A stretch of DNA of 64,000 nt from Onchidella celtica (Eukaryota > Mollusca > Gastropoda > Systellommatophora > Onchidiidae). The position numbers were made by a program, and so were the translations under genes. The notes under the pieces were generated by a model. That model was not told the origin of the DNA, did no database searches, and saw nothing but the letters and a program-made list of their open reading frames with translations. Shown here one piece after another: positions 11,201 to 21,935 of the stretch; position 1 is the stretch's first letter, and each line of letters starts with the position of its first letter. The stretch lies in contig OZ007569.1 of assembly GCA_963931925.1 (NCBI GenBank), positions 18,892,482-18,956,481 on the forward strand, given 5' to 3'.

Positions 11201-13189
11201 CAAGTTGCTGGGTGGGCCCGTGTTTCCTAGTTGGAAGTGTATATTTAGGCCGAATACGGCCTATACAACCCGGTGTTGTACTATTTGGGCCAAAGGTATT
11301 TTAGGCAAAGGAGTGTCAATTGCCACCGCGGAATACGGTGTCCGTTGTCGATCCAAGTGTGCATTGGAATGGTCAGATGGACCTGGGGGTGTGAGGGTCT
11401 AGTCAGTTTTGGAAAATTGTATCTATCAAGGGGCGGTAGTCAGATTGACTAATCAGACGAAAATGGGCTGGGGTAGCCATTGGCGATCGACGTACCGTCA
11501 ATGGCCACCGCAAAATGCGGCTACCGGCTACCTGGAAATGCGGTGGTACCGGCAAATGGCGCTTTAAGCACACAGGTACGGACACAAATTCTGTTTTCAA
11601 AAGAAACAAAAAGGCCAGAACAAATAACCCGGAACACAGGGTTTTGTGCTATTTAGGCCGTATTCGGCCCAAATATGCCTAGTTTGTGCGTCCAGTGTGC
11701 CCTTTTGCATTAGTACCGGTACTGTACTGGTGTCGTACGTGTTCTTTGGGTGGACCGTATTTTGAAATGCAAGCATGCGTATGGATTGAATTGTCCCCCT
11801 TATCTGAAATAGCCAAGAGGAACAACTCTGAGGTCAATAACCCAACACCAAGAATTAATTTTATTATCGTTTGTAAACAATTTTGCAGACTGTCTGAAGA
11901 CTACCTTCCACTCCAGTACTACTGCAGATGCGATAATTTTATAGGCATTGTTTGACTGTTTGTAGGAGTCTAAAGTTAATATAAATTTTGTGTGCGTGTG
12001 TGGGGGTGGGTGGGTGTTAAACTTGAATAAAAATAATTGCATCAAGCACACGTGCATTATGAATGTACATGTATTACTATTAGACGCTCTTGTACTGTTG
12101 TGTTCCCGTTTTTGTGAGTTTTTTTTCCAAATTTATTACAGGCCATGTAAAAAAGTATGTATACTCAAGTTTAGCAATATTTTTGCCCCCCCCCCCCCCC
12201 GGGCATAGGTAAATCTCCGTGATAAAAGGCCTCATTTTAAACCGAAGCGTCTTTCTGCAATGGACGGATTCATCAGCTCTAGAAATATCGAATTTAATAT
12301 AATATACATGTATTTAAATGTAATCTTTTGATTTATCTTGGTGAAAAAAAAATCCAAATAAACCGTATTGCCATAATTCAAAGGCACACATGCCACTGCC
12401 GAAAAGCCCCCCCCCCCCCCCAGGAGCAAAAGCCCTCTCCGAGTGCATATGTACTTTATGGATGGCCGTTTGCTTCAAAGTCGTCAATTAAAAAAAAAAA
12501 AATATCGTCCCCTCAGCATGACAAGGTGTTACTGTTAGTATCCACTTCTTGGCTGAACCGTGTCACACACTACTTAGCACTTCGACAAGCCTTCCCCATT
12601 GTGTCAAAGCAGATTCGTCAGTAATTTTCAAGTATTGCTATTGTATTACTGGAAAGAAAAAAAAAGTCGCATCATTCAAAGCTATGAGCACATAAAACTT
12701 CCGCCATTTCTTAAAAGTTGGCGAAAGAGAATGAGAACCTTTAACCTTTGTCATTTTAAGGGTATGATATGGTTGAAAACTGACATTTGGTGATAACCTT
12801 AGCACAATGAACTGATGAACCAAGGCATGATTTTGTTCTTAATTATCTGGAAATAGTGGGGGGAAAAATTGAATGAGCGTCTATGGTGTATGATGTGTCC
12901 CCGTTATGTAATTACATATTAGGCTGAAAACCCATAATGTAGGCGGCACCGAGACGACATCGAGATTCCGAGACTACGAAACCACACCGAGACATCGAAA
13001 CCACACCGAGAAGAATCGCGCCGATACAAATCCCCATATAACACGAAACGATATCGATGGGACCGATACCGACACGTATTTCACGACGGTGCCAGATATG
13101 GATTTTCAACTTTTACACTTTCTCCCTTCCTAAAGATCAAATTTTACATGCAAACACACACAAAAGTAAAAACATTCAGAACTCACTAA
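11201..13189. other. No gene seen; poly-C runs, local duplication
   Basis: C runs of 15 at 12186-12200 and 12407-12421. Short repeats of AATACGGCC/GAATACGG and CACCGCGGAATACGG / CACCGCAAAATGCGG at 11255-11525 suggest internal duplication. A CpG-rich patch at 12940-13090 repeats ACCACACCGAGA. No supported coding sequence. Confidence 0.45.
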
Positions 13190-13369
13190 CAGTGGCGGAC
13201 CTATATTTTTGGGACGCTGAAGCTTGAACTGTTATGGGGCTTCCCTTACAACCAGCAACAATAGGGCAACATCCAAAATTTACTCATTAAAAAGTTTCTT
13301 CGGGGCCCCTCCGGAGTTGGGGGCCCTAAAGCTTAAAGCTTCATTAGTTTCATAGTATATCCGCCACTG
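13190..13369. mobile_element. hAT-like MITE, family A copy 1
   Basis: Ends CAGTGGCGGACC and CCGCCACTG, inverted. Internal GAAGCTTGAACTGTTATGG and CAACCAGCAACAATAGGGCAA are shared with the copy at 18551-18702. The flanking octamers match poorly here, so this copy's target duplication has decayed. Confidence 0.75.
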
Positions 13370-13975
13370 ACCACAAGGACGGAAACATGCACGAAGCACT
13401 AAAAGAAATAACAAACTCATGTTTACATCCAGCATCCAGAAAGATCATTAAACAGGTTCACCGTGTTCCCAGCACTATTTTATGGAATCTCCACATCAGC
13501 GCATTTTGAGAAACTCATTTGTAAAAGTTTTGTAGTTTAAACTTTACAAAGTGTCAGAAAACTTTTCAGCACTATAGTATAAAGTCTGTCCCCAGAGGTG
13601 AGACAACTTCATGATGTTCCCAGGAATGATAAAATACAGTTTGTTATGTCTTCTGGGCATTATGTCATTTTTTAAATATATACATGAGTGGAGACAGAAT
13701 AAAGTTGTACTGGGGTGACGTCATGATGGGCCTACATTCTGCGACCTTCAATCTTGTTTCTTCAATCTCCAGTTTCTGAAAATACTAAAGCCACAGGCGT
13801 TTAGCGTGGTATTTCTCAGCTGTGCAAAAAAAAAAAAATTAAAAAAAAATGAAGTTGAAACAAACAAAAACGAAGGTCGCGATTTTTCTGGATTAGGATT
13901 TGGATAAATGTAACAAAAACTTTAATTCAAGTGAAAATTTTGCAGGAATATGAAACAGACAATCTTATTCTAAGC

Positions 13976-14737
13976 CAGGAGTTCCCAACCTTTTCTGCGT
14001 CATGTTTACCGATGGCAAGTTCTTGGAGTAAATTTACGTCTACCCGGTTTTGTTGTGTAAAGTACAAAATACAGATCGTTAAACAATAAATCCAAAACAG
14101 TAGAAAGAAAAAAAAAAGGATTTTCTTCACAGATTAGTCCTACTTGAAACTTTCTTCTCAACTTCAGATTTTTAAAAGATTATTATTTAAATAATAAGTA
14201 TTCAATCCATAATAATAGTAATAATAATAACAAAGGTAGTAATGATGACTATGATAATAGCAATAATATTAATAATAATAACAGAAATAATATAACAATG
14301 GTAATAATAATAATAACGATAATTATAATAATAATAACGATAATTATAATATAATAACAACATTAAAATAATAATAAGATTGATGAAAATAACAATAAAC
14401 ATAAATGAATAAATAACACCAAGACTTCCTAAAACTTAAGCTCTGAGAGCTTTAAAATCGGTCTACCACTCACATTCAATACAACAAAACAAAACAAAGA
14501 ACACACTACAACAGATTGGTACAACAACGGACAGAAACGGCTGGAGCTGCACTGAGAAAATGTGTTTCAAGATATTTCTTGACAACTAATATTCTGTATA
14601 ACATCTCTTAAGTTTTGAGGTAGCGAATTCCAGATCTTCGGCCAAAAATCGGGATATTATTTTCATTTAGGCCTACTCTGTGCGTGGGCGTAATTTAACA
14701 CCCCCCCCCCCCCCCCAATTCCGGTTGGGAACTCCTG
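13976..14737. mobile_element. Non-autonomous hAT element with AAT-repeat core
   Basis: Inverted ends CAGGAGTTCCCAACC and GGTTGGGAACTCCTG are perfect over 15 bases. The flanking octamers TTCTAAGC (13968-13975) and TTCTAAGT (14738-14745) match at 7 of 8, as expected for hAT. The interior contains an (AAT/AATAAC)n tract at 14205-14400 and a run of 16 C at 14701-14716 but no transposase. Confidence 0.85.
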
Positions 14738-14745
14738 TTCTAAGT

Positions 14746-15703
14746 CTTGCATTCCTTTGGTGGGCGCTTCTGTTAGGGTCTCCTCCCCTGTCCTATCATT
14801 CTGTCATTACTTCCTAGCACAATGTTTGCCTTTATCGTGTCGGTCTACTTTCTCCGACCTCAAACTCAGATTCTTTGCCAAATATAGCAGTTGATGGTGC
14901 CAAGCTGGATGGAGAATTGGGTTCATCGGTCCTCTGTGCTTGGTCATAGGTCTCCATGTGACAGCATTGGGGGCTTCTGGATATGAAAAAAAAAAAGAAG
15001 CATTTTACAAAATTAAGTTTAATTGAGCCCCGAATGTGTGGCATGCAACTGTCAACTACAACTAAAACATATTTTAACTGAATGTGAAGACTCTTGCATT
15101 TCCGAGGAAAGCACTATGCCTGCGGATTCATGAAAGAATTATTATCTGACGTGGACCCGCAACGCATCCTGTAATTTCTGAGAGAGGCTAAGATTTACAA
15201 CTTGTTTTAATAACTTTTATACTCGTTTACAAAACATTTTCCAGATCTATACAAAATAACGTTTTCAGAATTTTACCAATGTATTAGAATTATATGAATG
15301 TATCTAATTCTATGTTAAACTTAAAAGCTCTGAATACGAAACATAAATAAAAAACATGTTCCCAAACAGACCATGAGGGGTGCAAAGTGGCCGTTATTGT
15401 GCCGACGTGTTGTAAACCCAAATTCAAACTCAAACTCAAACTCGTGCCCTTCAATATAAGAGTGGCCTAACTCCTGTTCATAAATTTTCTGTCGTCGATG
15501 CACGCTAGAGAAATACATTTGTTTGGACTGTTTTGCCATAAAGTACTAAACAAGTACAATAATATCACTTTGTGACTTCTCCTGGTGAGGTCTGCAAACT
15601 GAATTCTGTTTGTGTGAAAATATAAATCTTAGTGATCTTTTCATGTGTAGTAAATTCACGACAGATAAAGGTGGATTTGGCGGGTTGGGGTAGGGATTGA
15701 AAA
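14746..15703. other. No gene seen
   Basis: AT-rich sequence with one short AAACTC repeat at 15421-15442. No supported exon or repeat family. Confidence 0.4.
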
Positions 15704-17229
15704 ATGATGACTGTTGCTGGCAATTATCAGTCAAGTTATATTTTATTGAATTGTAACAGGACGGGAACGAGCGGTCTCCCTAGCTATCTCACACAGTCAA
15801 ACATACAAACAAAACTATCAGGTTATGAGAGGACAACAATTTTATTAAAAGGAAAAAAACAAAAAAAAACAACAAATCAAATAATAAACACAATACAATA
15901 AACACAATACAATAAACAGTACAATAAACAAGACACTAAACCACAATAAACCACAATACAATAAACCCAACCGATAGGCGCGCTGAAGAAGAACCAAAAA
16001 AAAAAGGAACTAAAAGCACGCCTCATCAGTTAATCATTACATCATAATAAAATAAGAGAATGCATCAAAAGAGAACATTAAAGTTATTAATAATAATGAT
16101 ATTCACATTGTAAACTAAATATGGGGAAGGTCTAGTATGTCTATCAAACAGTAATGTACCAGTGAAGTTAACTGTGAAAATATGGAGACAAATTTATAGA
16201 AATAATACCCTACTAGTTGAGCACTCCAGGGGAGACAACTCGAGTATAAGATGGCTGGCCTGCAAAGTAACATGTTTACTTCGTTTTGATTAGCTACAGA
16301 CTGACATAGGGCTATCTTATATTATAACAACGGCCATTATTCTAAATCAGGAAGAAAACTTAATTTGATTCCCGATAAGATAACAGTAAGCCTTACATGT
16401 GATAAACGTACCCGGTACGCACCAACTCTATCCTAGTTATGGAATGAGCTAGAGTTGAACTAAATACAATAAAATACAGTCTGCTGAGTCTACACACTCA
16501 TACCACAGAACTGCCCGTGCTAGGTGGCCTAAAAGACAATCCAGTCTACTTACTTAGCCCACCCACGCACAACGTAGGAGCCCTTAATTAACAATTACTA
16601 TCATAATCAGCAGAGGATAGCAACAGCCAACTGGATCTACTCATTAAGTCAAACTTAATTAACTTAGATACCCCATTAGCTAACCCAGCTCAATTCCCCA
16701 CTTGTACAGATTATTACACAAAAGCCCCAGTCTATACTGCCACAGGCTTATCTCAACTCAGAGCCAAACTTATCCTTTCCTATCCTCTGGGTATGCCAAA
16801 CTCCTTACTCATAAAGTCATAGGAGTATCTCTAGGTGGACCAACCCACATGATAAGTCAACACCTAAGTCCCCATCAACAATAGCAAGTTATAGTCTCCC
16901 ACTACAAGTGGTATGATGATCATGGCATAAAGCCAAACCCAACTACATAGTACAACTACTGTACAAGACTGAACAGTCAACCTACTTGTATTACCTCCAA
17001 CAATACTGATATACCTAAAACATTCCCACATATTCAGTGAACATAATTATATAATGTGACAAGATAATATCATAATAATGATGACATACATAAAACAGGC
17101 CTATTGGGCAAGCCACACCCACAACTCTATGATTGAGTTTAAAAGTCAATGAATCTGATCCCTTTATTACAACAGAGTCCAATTACATCTGTCAGTGTGT
17201 CAAAAGAACAGACAATGAGCACCTACAAA
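15704..17229. other. AT-rich segment beginning with a 23-mer shared with a LINE end
   Basis: Positions 15704-15726 are identical to 52405-52427, which lie at the 3' end of a LINE coding fragment. Similarity does not extend further. An (AATAAACAC)n-like tract covers 15877-15965. The remainder shows no coding or repeat signature I recognise. Confidence 0.35.
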
Positions 17230-17600
17230 GGGGACATGTTGGTCAAGCGGCAAGGTGCCCGCCTCTCCTATCGAAGGTACCGGGTTCGGTCCCCGGTCGT
17301 ACAGGTATGTTGGATTTTTTTTTCGGGGAGGTGGGGGGGATTCTTGTCTTTGATCCTATGGTAGGTTGGATCGAGCACCTAGTCTTCTCGGATATGGACG
17401 AAAAACTCGGAGGGCCCATGTGCACGTTGCGCACGATAAAGATACCTTGACAGTTTAAAGTAGAGAAAAGCAGGCTGAATAAGGTCGCTGGCGGGGTCAA
17501 ATTCTAAAAAATACGCAGAAACAAGAACAAGAAAGAAAACAACAACAACAAGAAATGTAAAGTGCAAATGTCAAGGTCAGCGAACCTCCTAAAATAAAGA
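17230..17600 (+). mobile_element. tRNA-derived SINE, copy 1
   Basis: The tRNA-like head has a B-box-like GGTTCGGTCCC near 17284. It is followed by a body with GGATCGAGCACCTAGTCTTC, GGAGGGCCCATGTGCACGTTGCGCAC and a tail with GCGAACCTCCTAAAATA. The same parts in the same order occur on the minus strand at 28195-28963, 56049-56297 and 62410-62725. The body resembles the conserved central domains of metazoan SINEs, which is inference from memory. Not a functional tRNA gene: the head is fused to the SINE body. Confidence 0.88.
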
Positions 17601-17617
17601 CATTTAACACAAAATGT

Positions 17618-17725
17618 GCGTGTGTGTGTGGGTGGTGGTGGGGCGAAAGAGAATTTTGGAGCCCTTGAGTGTGTGTGTGTTTGTGTGTGTGTATGTGTGC
17701 GTGCGCGTGTGTGTGGTGCGCAGTC
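17618..17725. repeat. GT-rich microsatellite
   Basis: Interrupted GTGTGTGTGT tract with GGTGGTGGGG. Confidence 0.85.
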
Positions 17726-17954
17726 GTGTGCATGTGTTTTAAACAGTAAACAAAAATGAGTGCATTGTATGACATACTATTACGTTACATACCGACACTA
17801 AAATACCATACTTATCTATTTGATCCATTGTACTGAGTTAGATCAGAGGGAATAACATGCCACACAACAATTTTATTTCTTCTGTACGTGTATAATCATA
17901 TTGCCCGTTAAAAAGTTGTTTTTTTTTTAACCTGAGGCAGGATTAAAGGTACGA

Positions 17955-18175
17955 AAAACTAACAGTTCCCCACAGCGACCCTGGGTAAATCCGACGTATA
18001 TTTGTATTGGATTTCCGTATGGTTTGTGAGATTACAGTTGGAGTGGGTTCACAACATCAAACCAACGTCGGCCTGATCTTGTAACCAGCGGATTTAAGCA
18101 GGAAAGTTGTCATTCCTATGTGCAAATTTCACGTCAATCCCAGACATCGGATTTCCGTAAGGTTACAAGGAAGAG
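17955..18175. repeat. Dispersed repeat family X, copy 2
   Basis: Contains AATCCGACGTATA, GTGAGATTACAGT, TTGTAACCAGCGGATTTAAG, GTTGTCATTCCTATGTGCAAA and TTTCACGTCAATCCCAGAC in the same order as in the copies near 11.1 kb and 62.9 kb. Confidence 0.65.
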
Positions 18176-18550
18176 AGATACCAATCAAGTTTTCTAAAAA
18201 GAAAAATAGGGTGAGGGGGGGGGGGTGACGGGGAAATAAATTGAGAAAAACTTTTCTGTGTGGGGAGGCTATTGTAAAGATAGGGACGGGGTCTTTCAAA
18301 CTCCAGCTGTAGTTCACGGGTTTCAGGACCAGGTTTAGTATTCAAGACCCAAACTCTGCTAAGCAGTAAAGTATTATATACTTTTTTATCATTTCATTCA
18401 GACGTAAAAGGTGCATCAATTAATATATTTATTGCTAGTTAAAAGTTCTAACATTGGAATTACTTAACCTTAATAATTATGCATATGCACATTAGTACAG
18501 TCAGTAAAGAGCTCGGATTGTTCTTGTATTTCTCCTTTCCTGCCTCAAAG

Positions 18551-18702
18551 CAGTGGTGGACCTGAAGCTTGAACTGTTATGGACCCCCTTCACAACCAGC
18601 AACAATAGGGCAAAATCTAAAATTCATTCATTAAAAAAACAACAGTTTTTTAGGGCCCCCTGAAGCATCAGCTTCGTTAGTTTCATTGCAGATCTGCCAC
18701 TG
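18551..18702. mobile_element. hAT-like MITE, family A copy 2
   Basis: Ends CAGTGGTGGACC and GATCTGCCACTG. Interior shared with 13190-13369. Flanking octamers CCTCAAAG and CCTAAGAG match at 6 of 8. Confidence 0.75.
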
Positions 18703-18710
18703 CCTAAGAG

Positions 18711-20454
18711 TCTGCCTTTCCGATTACACCAAGACAACCTTCACAGTCAATCAATGTACAGTAAAGTTATCCAAGCTCTTTCTGGAACATTATGGAACAT
18801 TAAGTTTTATGACTGGACAATACTAACTTCATCTGTGTTACTGAGCATGGAAGCGGTTGAATTTAGGAATTTTCAGAAAGTTGAGATAAGAAACTCATTG
18901 TTATAAGCAGTAACCCAAAATTTTCTACAGCTGTATAAATGATTTCTGTTCATTTTTAAGGTCCCATTAGTAGAATTTCAAATTTAGTCAACCTGGCAAA
19001 CTATGATTGGAATATAACCCCATTCTCGCCAATATTTGGCCCTATATTTTTTTTCTTCGTTGTCGGCAAATGAACATAGTCTGGCACCAGAAAGAGCTGG
19101 AATTGCCAGATTTTCAGGAAAAATACTCTCTTTATTTGTCAACACACCACCATATACCATTCTGAATCATTAGATAAACAGAAAGTCTCTCTTGACTTGA
19201 TTTTCAAAGACCAGTCACACAAAAAAAACCATTGTCAATGTAGGGGAAACCACTTCACTATTTTCTCCCCCAAATATCTCTTGTACATCCATTTTCGGGC
19301 CTAATCTCCTTCGGGGCAAACACTTTCAGATCTCTTTTTTCCTGTTCTCTATGCTCTATCAACAAAGGAGCAAATCTTACCCCTCTTCTTGTTTTTAGGA
19401 AACTCTTACCAAGTGTTCTTCAACAAAGAGCCCATGAATCATTCTATTCTTCATTGGTTCAACAGCCTCTACAACAATTTCTCTTCTCACATTTTCCCCC
19501 TGCTTCCATCCAGCCATCCAGTGTCAGATTCTCCATCTGTCATTTGTTTTGTGACCAAGTATACCAATTAGTATTTCCCATTGCACTTTCCTTCTCCTGC
19601 TCACTTGTCTCAGTATTTGTGTGAACTATCACCCAATTATGGAGACTTTCTGATCTTTTCTAGATCTCCCCTGGTCGGGAGTGCTTCTCTCTATATCATT
19701 CTTTTTTTTTTTTTCATTGACCCCCTTCCACGAGGGTGTTTCTTTTTTTCTTCCTTTCCTACGTCTACTCCTCTGGAAGGGAGTGCTTCTCTCTATATCA
19801 TATTTTTTGTACTTGTCCATGGAGTGCTTCTTTTTCTCCATCTGAAAGGGCCACAACTCTTGCAAAATTTAATTTACCCAGTGTTGGAAAAGCGCGCTTC
19901 AATTAATATCTCCGACCTATGGGTTTATTTAGGAATATAGCTTGCTGATCCACTTTTATTCTTTTCCTTTAATCATTTTAAATGAAATCGTGAAGTTCTA
20001 TACTGTTAATGCCAGCTCTGTCAAACTTCAACCAAAAAAAAAAAAAAAGCAAAAAAAAATCCCTGATTCACAAGAATTAATTTTGCCTCAGAAATGCAGT
20101 TTTAAGTTTCCACATCTGTTATACTGGGTGACACAATGTCTCCAATGTCCTAAAGTCTGATACCTGCATATGAAATCCCGATACATGTGTCATCACAATA
20201 AGGTGTATTAATTGTATTGTGTCTGTTAATTTAAAACTTCTTACTGCCCTGAAGTCAAATATAAAGTTATCATTCTGAATCCAGATTGTGTTCTGCCTTT
20301 ACATTAGAAAGTTTGGCTCCTCCAACACTAAGGTCAGTTAAGAAGACCTGAAGATATCATTTGAATACAAATAAACAGTTTTACCCCTTACATTTTCTGT
20401 TGTATTTGCAGACCCTGCTGACCACATTCTCCTCCCTCTTGCAAGATTTGCAAA
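18711..20454. other. No gene seen
   Basis: Pyrimidine-rich stretches with a local duplication of GGGAGTGCTTCTCTCTATATCAT (about 19677 and 19779). No exon with good splice borders found. Confidence 0.4.
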
Positions 20455-20931
20455 TGGTCTCTGTCAAGAATGTTTTTTGATTTAGACACCATTCATGAAT
20501 TTGATTACATCTTCCCTATCAAAAGTTTGATGATACTGACATTATTCAACCTATGAATCACTCTATGTAATGAAAATATTAACTTCCTCAGCTGGTTTCG
20601 CCTGTCGAAATTCTTATGGAAACGGTTATATCCCATGATTGTTGCCTTAATAAATTCTTTGTCAATTTTAAAACATGAAAGAAAGTTGCTTGATCTAATG
20701 TATTCAAGTCTTTTACATCTCAAACATTCCGTCTGGGATTGAGAGAATGTCTTTGAAGATGATTTTTCTTATGAATAAAATACACTATAAGTCTTCCCAC
20801 ATTAAAACAATAGCACATTACAACACAGACAAATAACTTGAATAACAGAGATGCTCAGATCCACAGTTCATAACTGCTTCCTCTTCAAACTGCGCTGTGA
20901 AAAAACCATGTTGAATGTGTACTGTACTCAC

Positions 20932-21157
20932 TGGACTAGTATTTGTTTAAATGGCACAGTCTGGAGCCACTATGACCTTCATCTCTGCAGAAACACGAAG
21001 TATTTTTCAAATGACACGTTGCAGATTCTGTGTCTTGTTAAGTTGGGTTGCAGGTCAGGTCAAAGTTGAAGACGCATTGAAGCCAATTGTGGTGCCGGTT
21101 GTGCATGTTTCAACTGTGTGAAAACTTCTAAGTCTAAATCTGATGAAAGCTTGGTAC
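20932..21157 (-). pseudogene. Degenerate duplicate of the 21.7-kb exon
   Basis: Part of a tandem duplication (about 20455-21180 and 21183-21935) read on the minus strand. It keeps an acceptor (TTTGTTGCAG) and a donor (GTGAGTAC) at the same places as the intact copy, but is 226 rather than 222 nt long, and the frame that is open in the other copy meets a TGA within 35 codons. I read it as a decayed exon copy lying downstream of the intact one. Confidence 0.45.
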
Positions 21158-21689
21158 CTGCAACAAACAAAGCAAACAAACTGTATCTCTTTCAAGAATG
21201 CTTTTGATTTAGACGGCATGTATGAATTTGATTACGTCTTCCCCATCAACACTTTCATGATAATGATATTAATCGATCCACGAATCACTCTATGTAAAAA
21301 AAAAAAAAAAACTTCCTCAGCTGGTTTTGCCTGTTGAATTTTTTCAGAGAAACTGCCACCGTCCTAAGATGTTGTTCGAATAAATCCTCTCTCAATTCAC
21401 AACATGAGAGAAAGTTGCTAGATCTTATGTATTCAAGTTTTCTACATTTCGTTTATTCCTTCTGGGATGAAAAGTAAATAACTTCTCAATTGAGAGAAGA
21501 TGTCTGAAGATATTTTGTTTTATCAATTAAATACACTGCAGGTCTCCCCATAACAAAATAAAATCTCGTTACAGTTAAACACAGTCAAATAACTTGAATA
21601 ATAGAGATGTTCAGATCCACAGTTCATGGCTCCTGCGCCTTCAAACTGAGCTGTGATAAAAATCAGTGTTGAAAACGTACTGTACTCAC

Positions 21690-21911
21690 TAGACTGGTAT
21701 TCGTTTGAATGGCACAGTCTGGGGTCACTATGGGCATCTCTGTGGGAACCTGATGTATTTTTCACACAACACATTGCAGAGTCTGTGTCTTGTTGAGTTG
21801 GACTGCAGAATATGTGGAATTGAACACACCTCGAAGCCAATTGTGGTGTCTGTTGTGCGTGGTTCAAGTGTCTAAAAACTTCCATGTCTAGATCTGACGG
21901 AAACTTGGTGC
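21690..21911 (-). CDS. Candidate internal exon, Cys-containing, family unknown
   Basis: 222 nt between a pyrimidine-rich acceptor (TTTGGTAGTTGCAG) and a consensus donor (GTGAGTAC), open in phase 1 to phase 1 and so symmetric (74 codons). The peptide starts TKFPSDLDMEVF and contains five Cys, including a CC pair (MCCVKN). I do not recognise the family. The open frame runs on into the intron, which makes the sequence VVAG just before the exon; that part is probably not coding. A decayed tandem copy lies 0.75 kb downstream. No partner exons could be assigned, so it may belong to a gene extending outside the visible signals, or be a remnant itself. Confidence 0.35.
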
Positions 21912-21935
21912 CTGCAACTACCAAAGCAAACAAAT

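Noticed and set aside
17230..17305. A tRNA gene
   Set aside because: The tRNA-like head is fused to a SINE body found in three other places.
21912..21933. VVAG before the 21.7-kb exon as a cystatin loop
   Set aside because: These codons lie in the intron upstream of the acceptor and contain the pyrimidine tract; the rest of the peptide does not follow the cystatin pattern.
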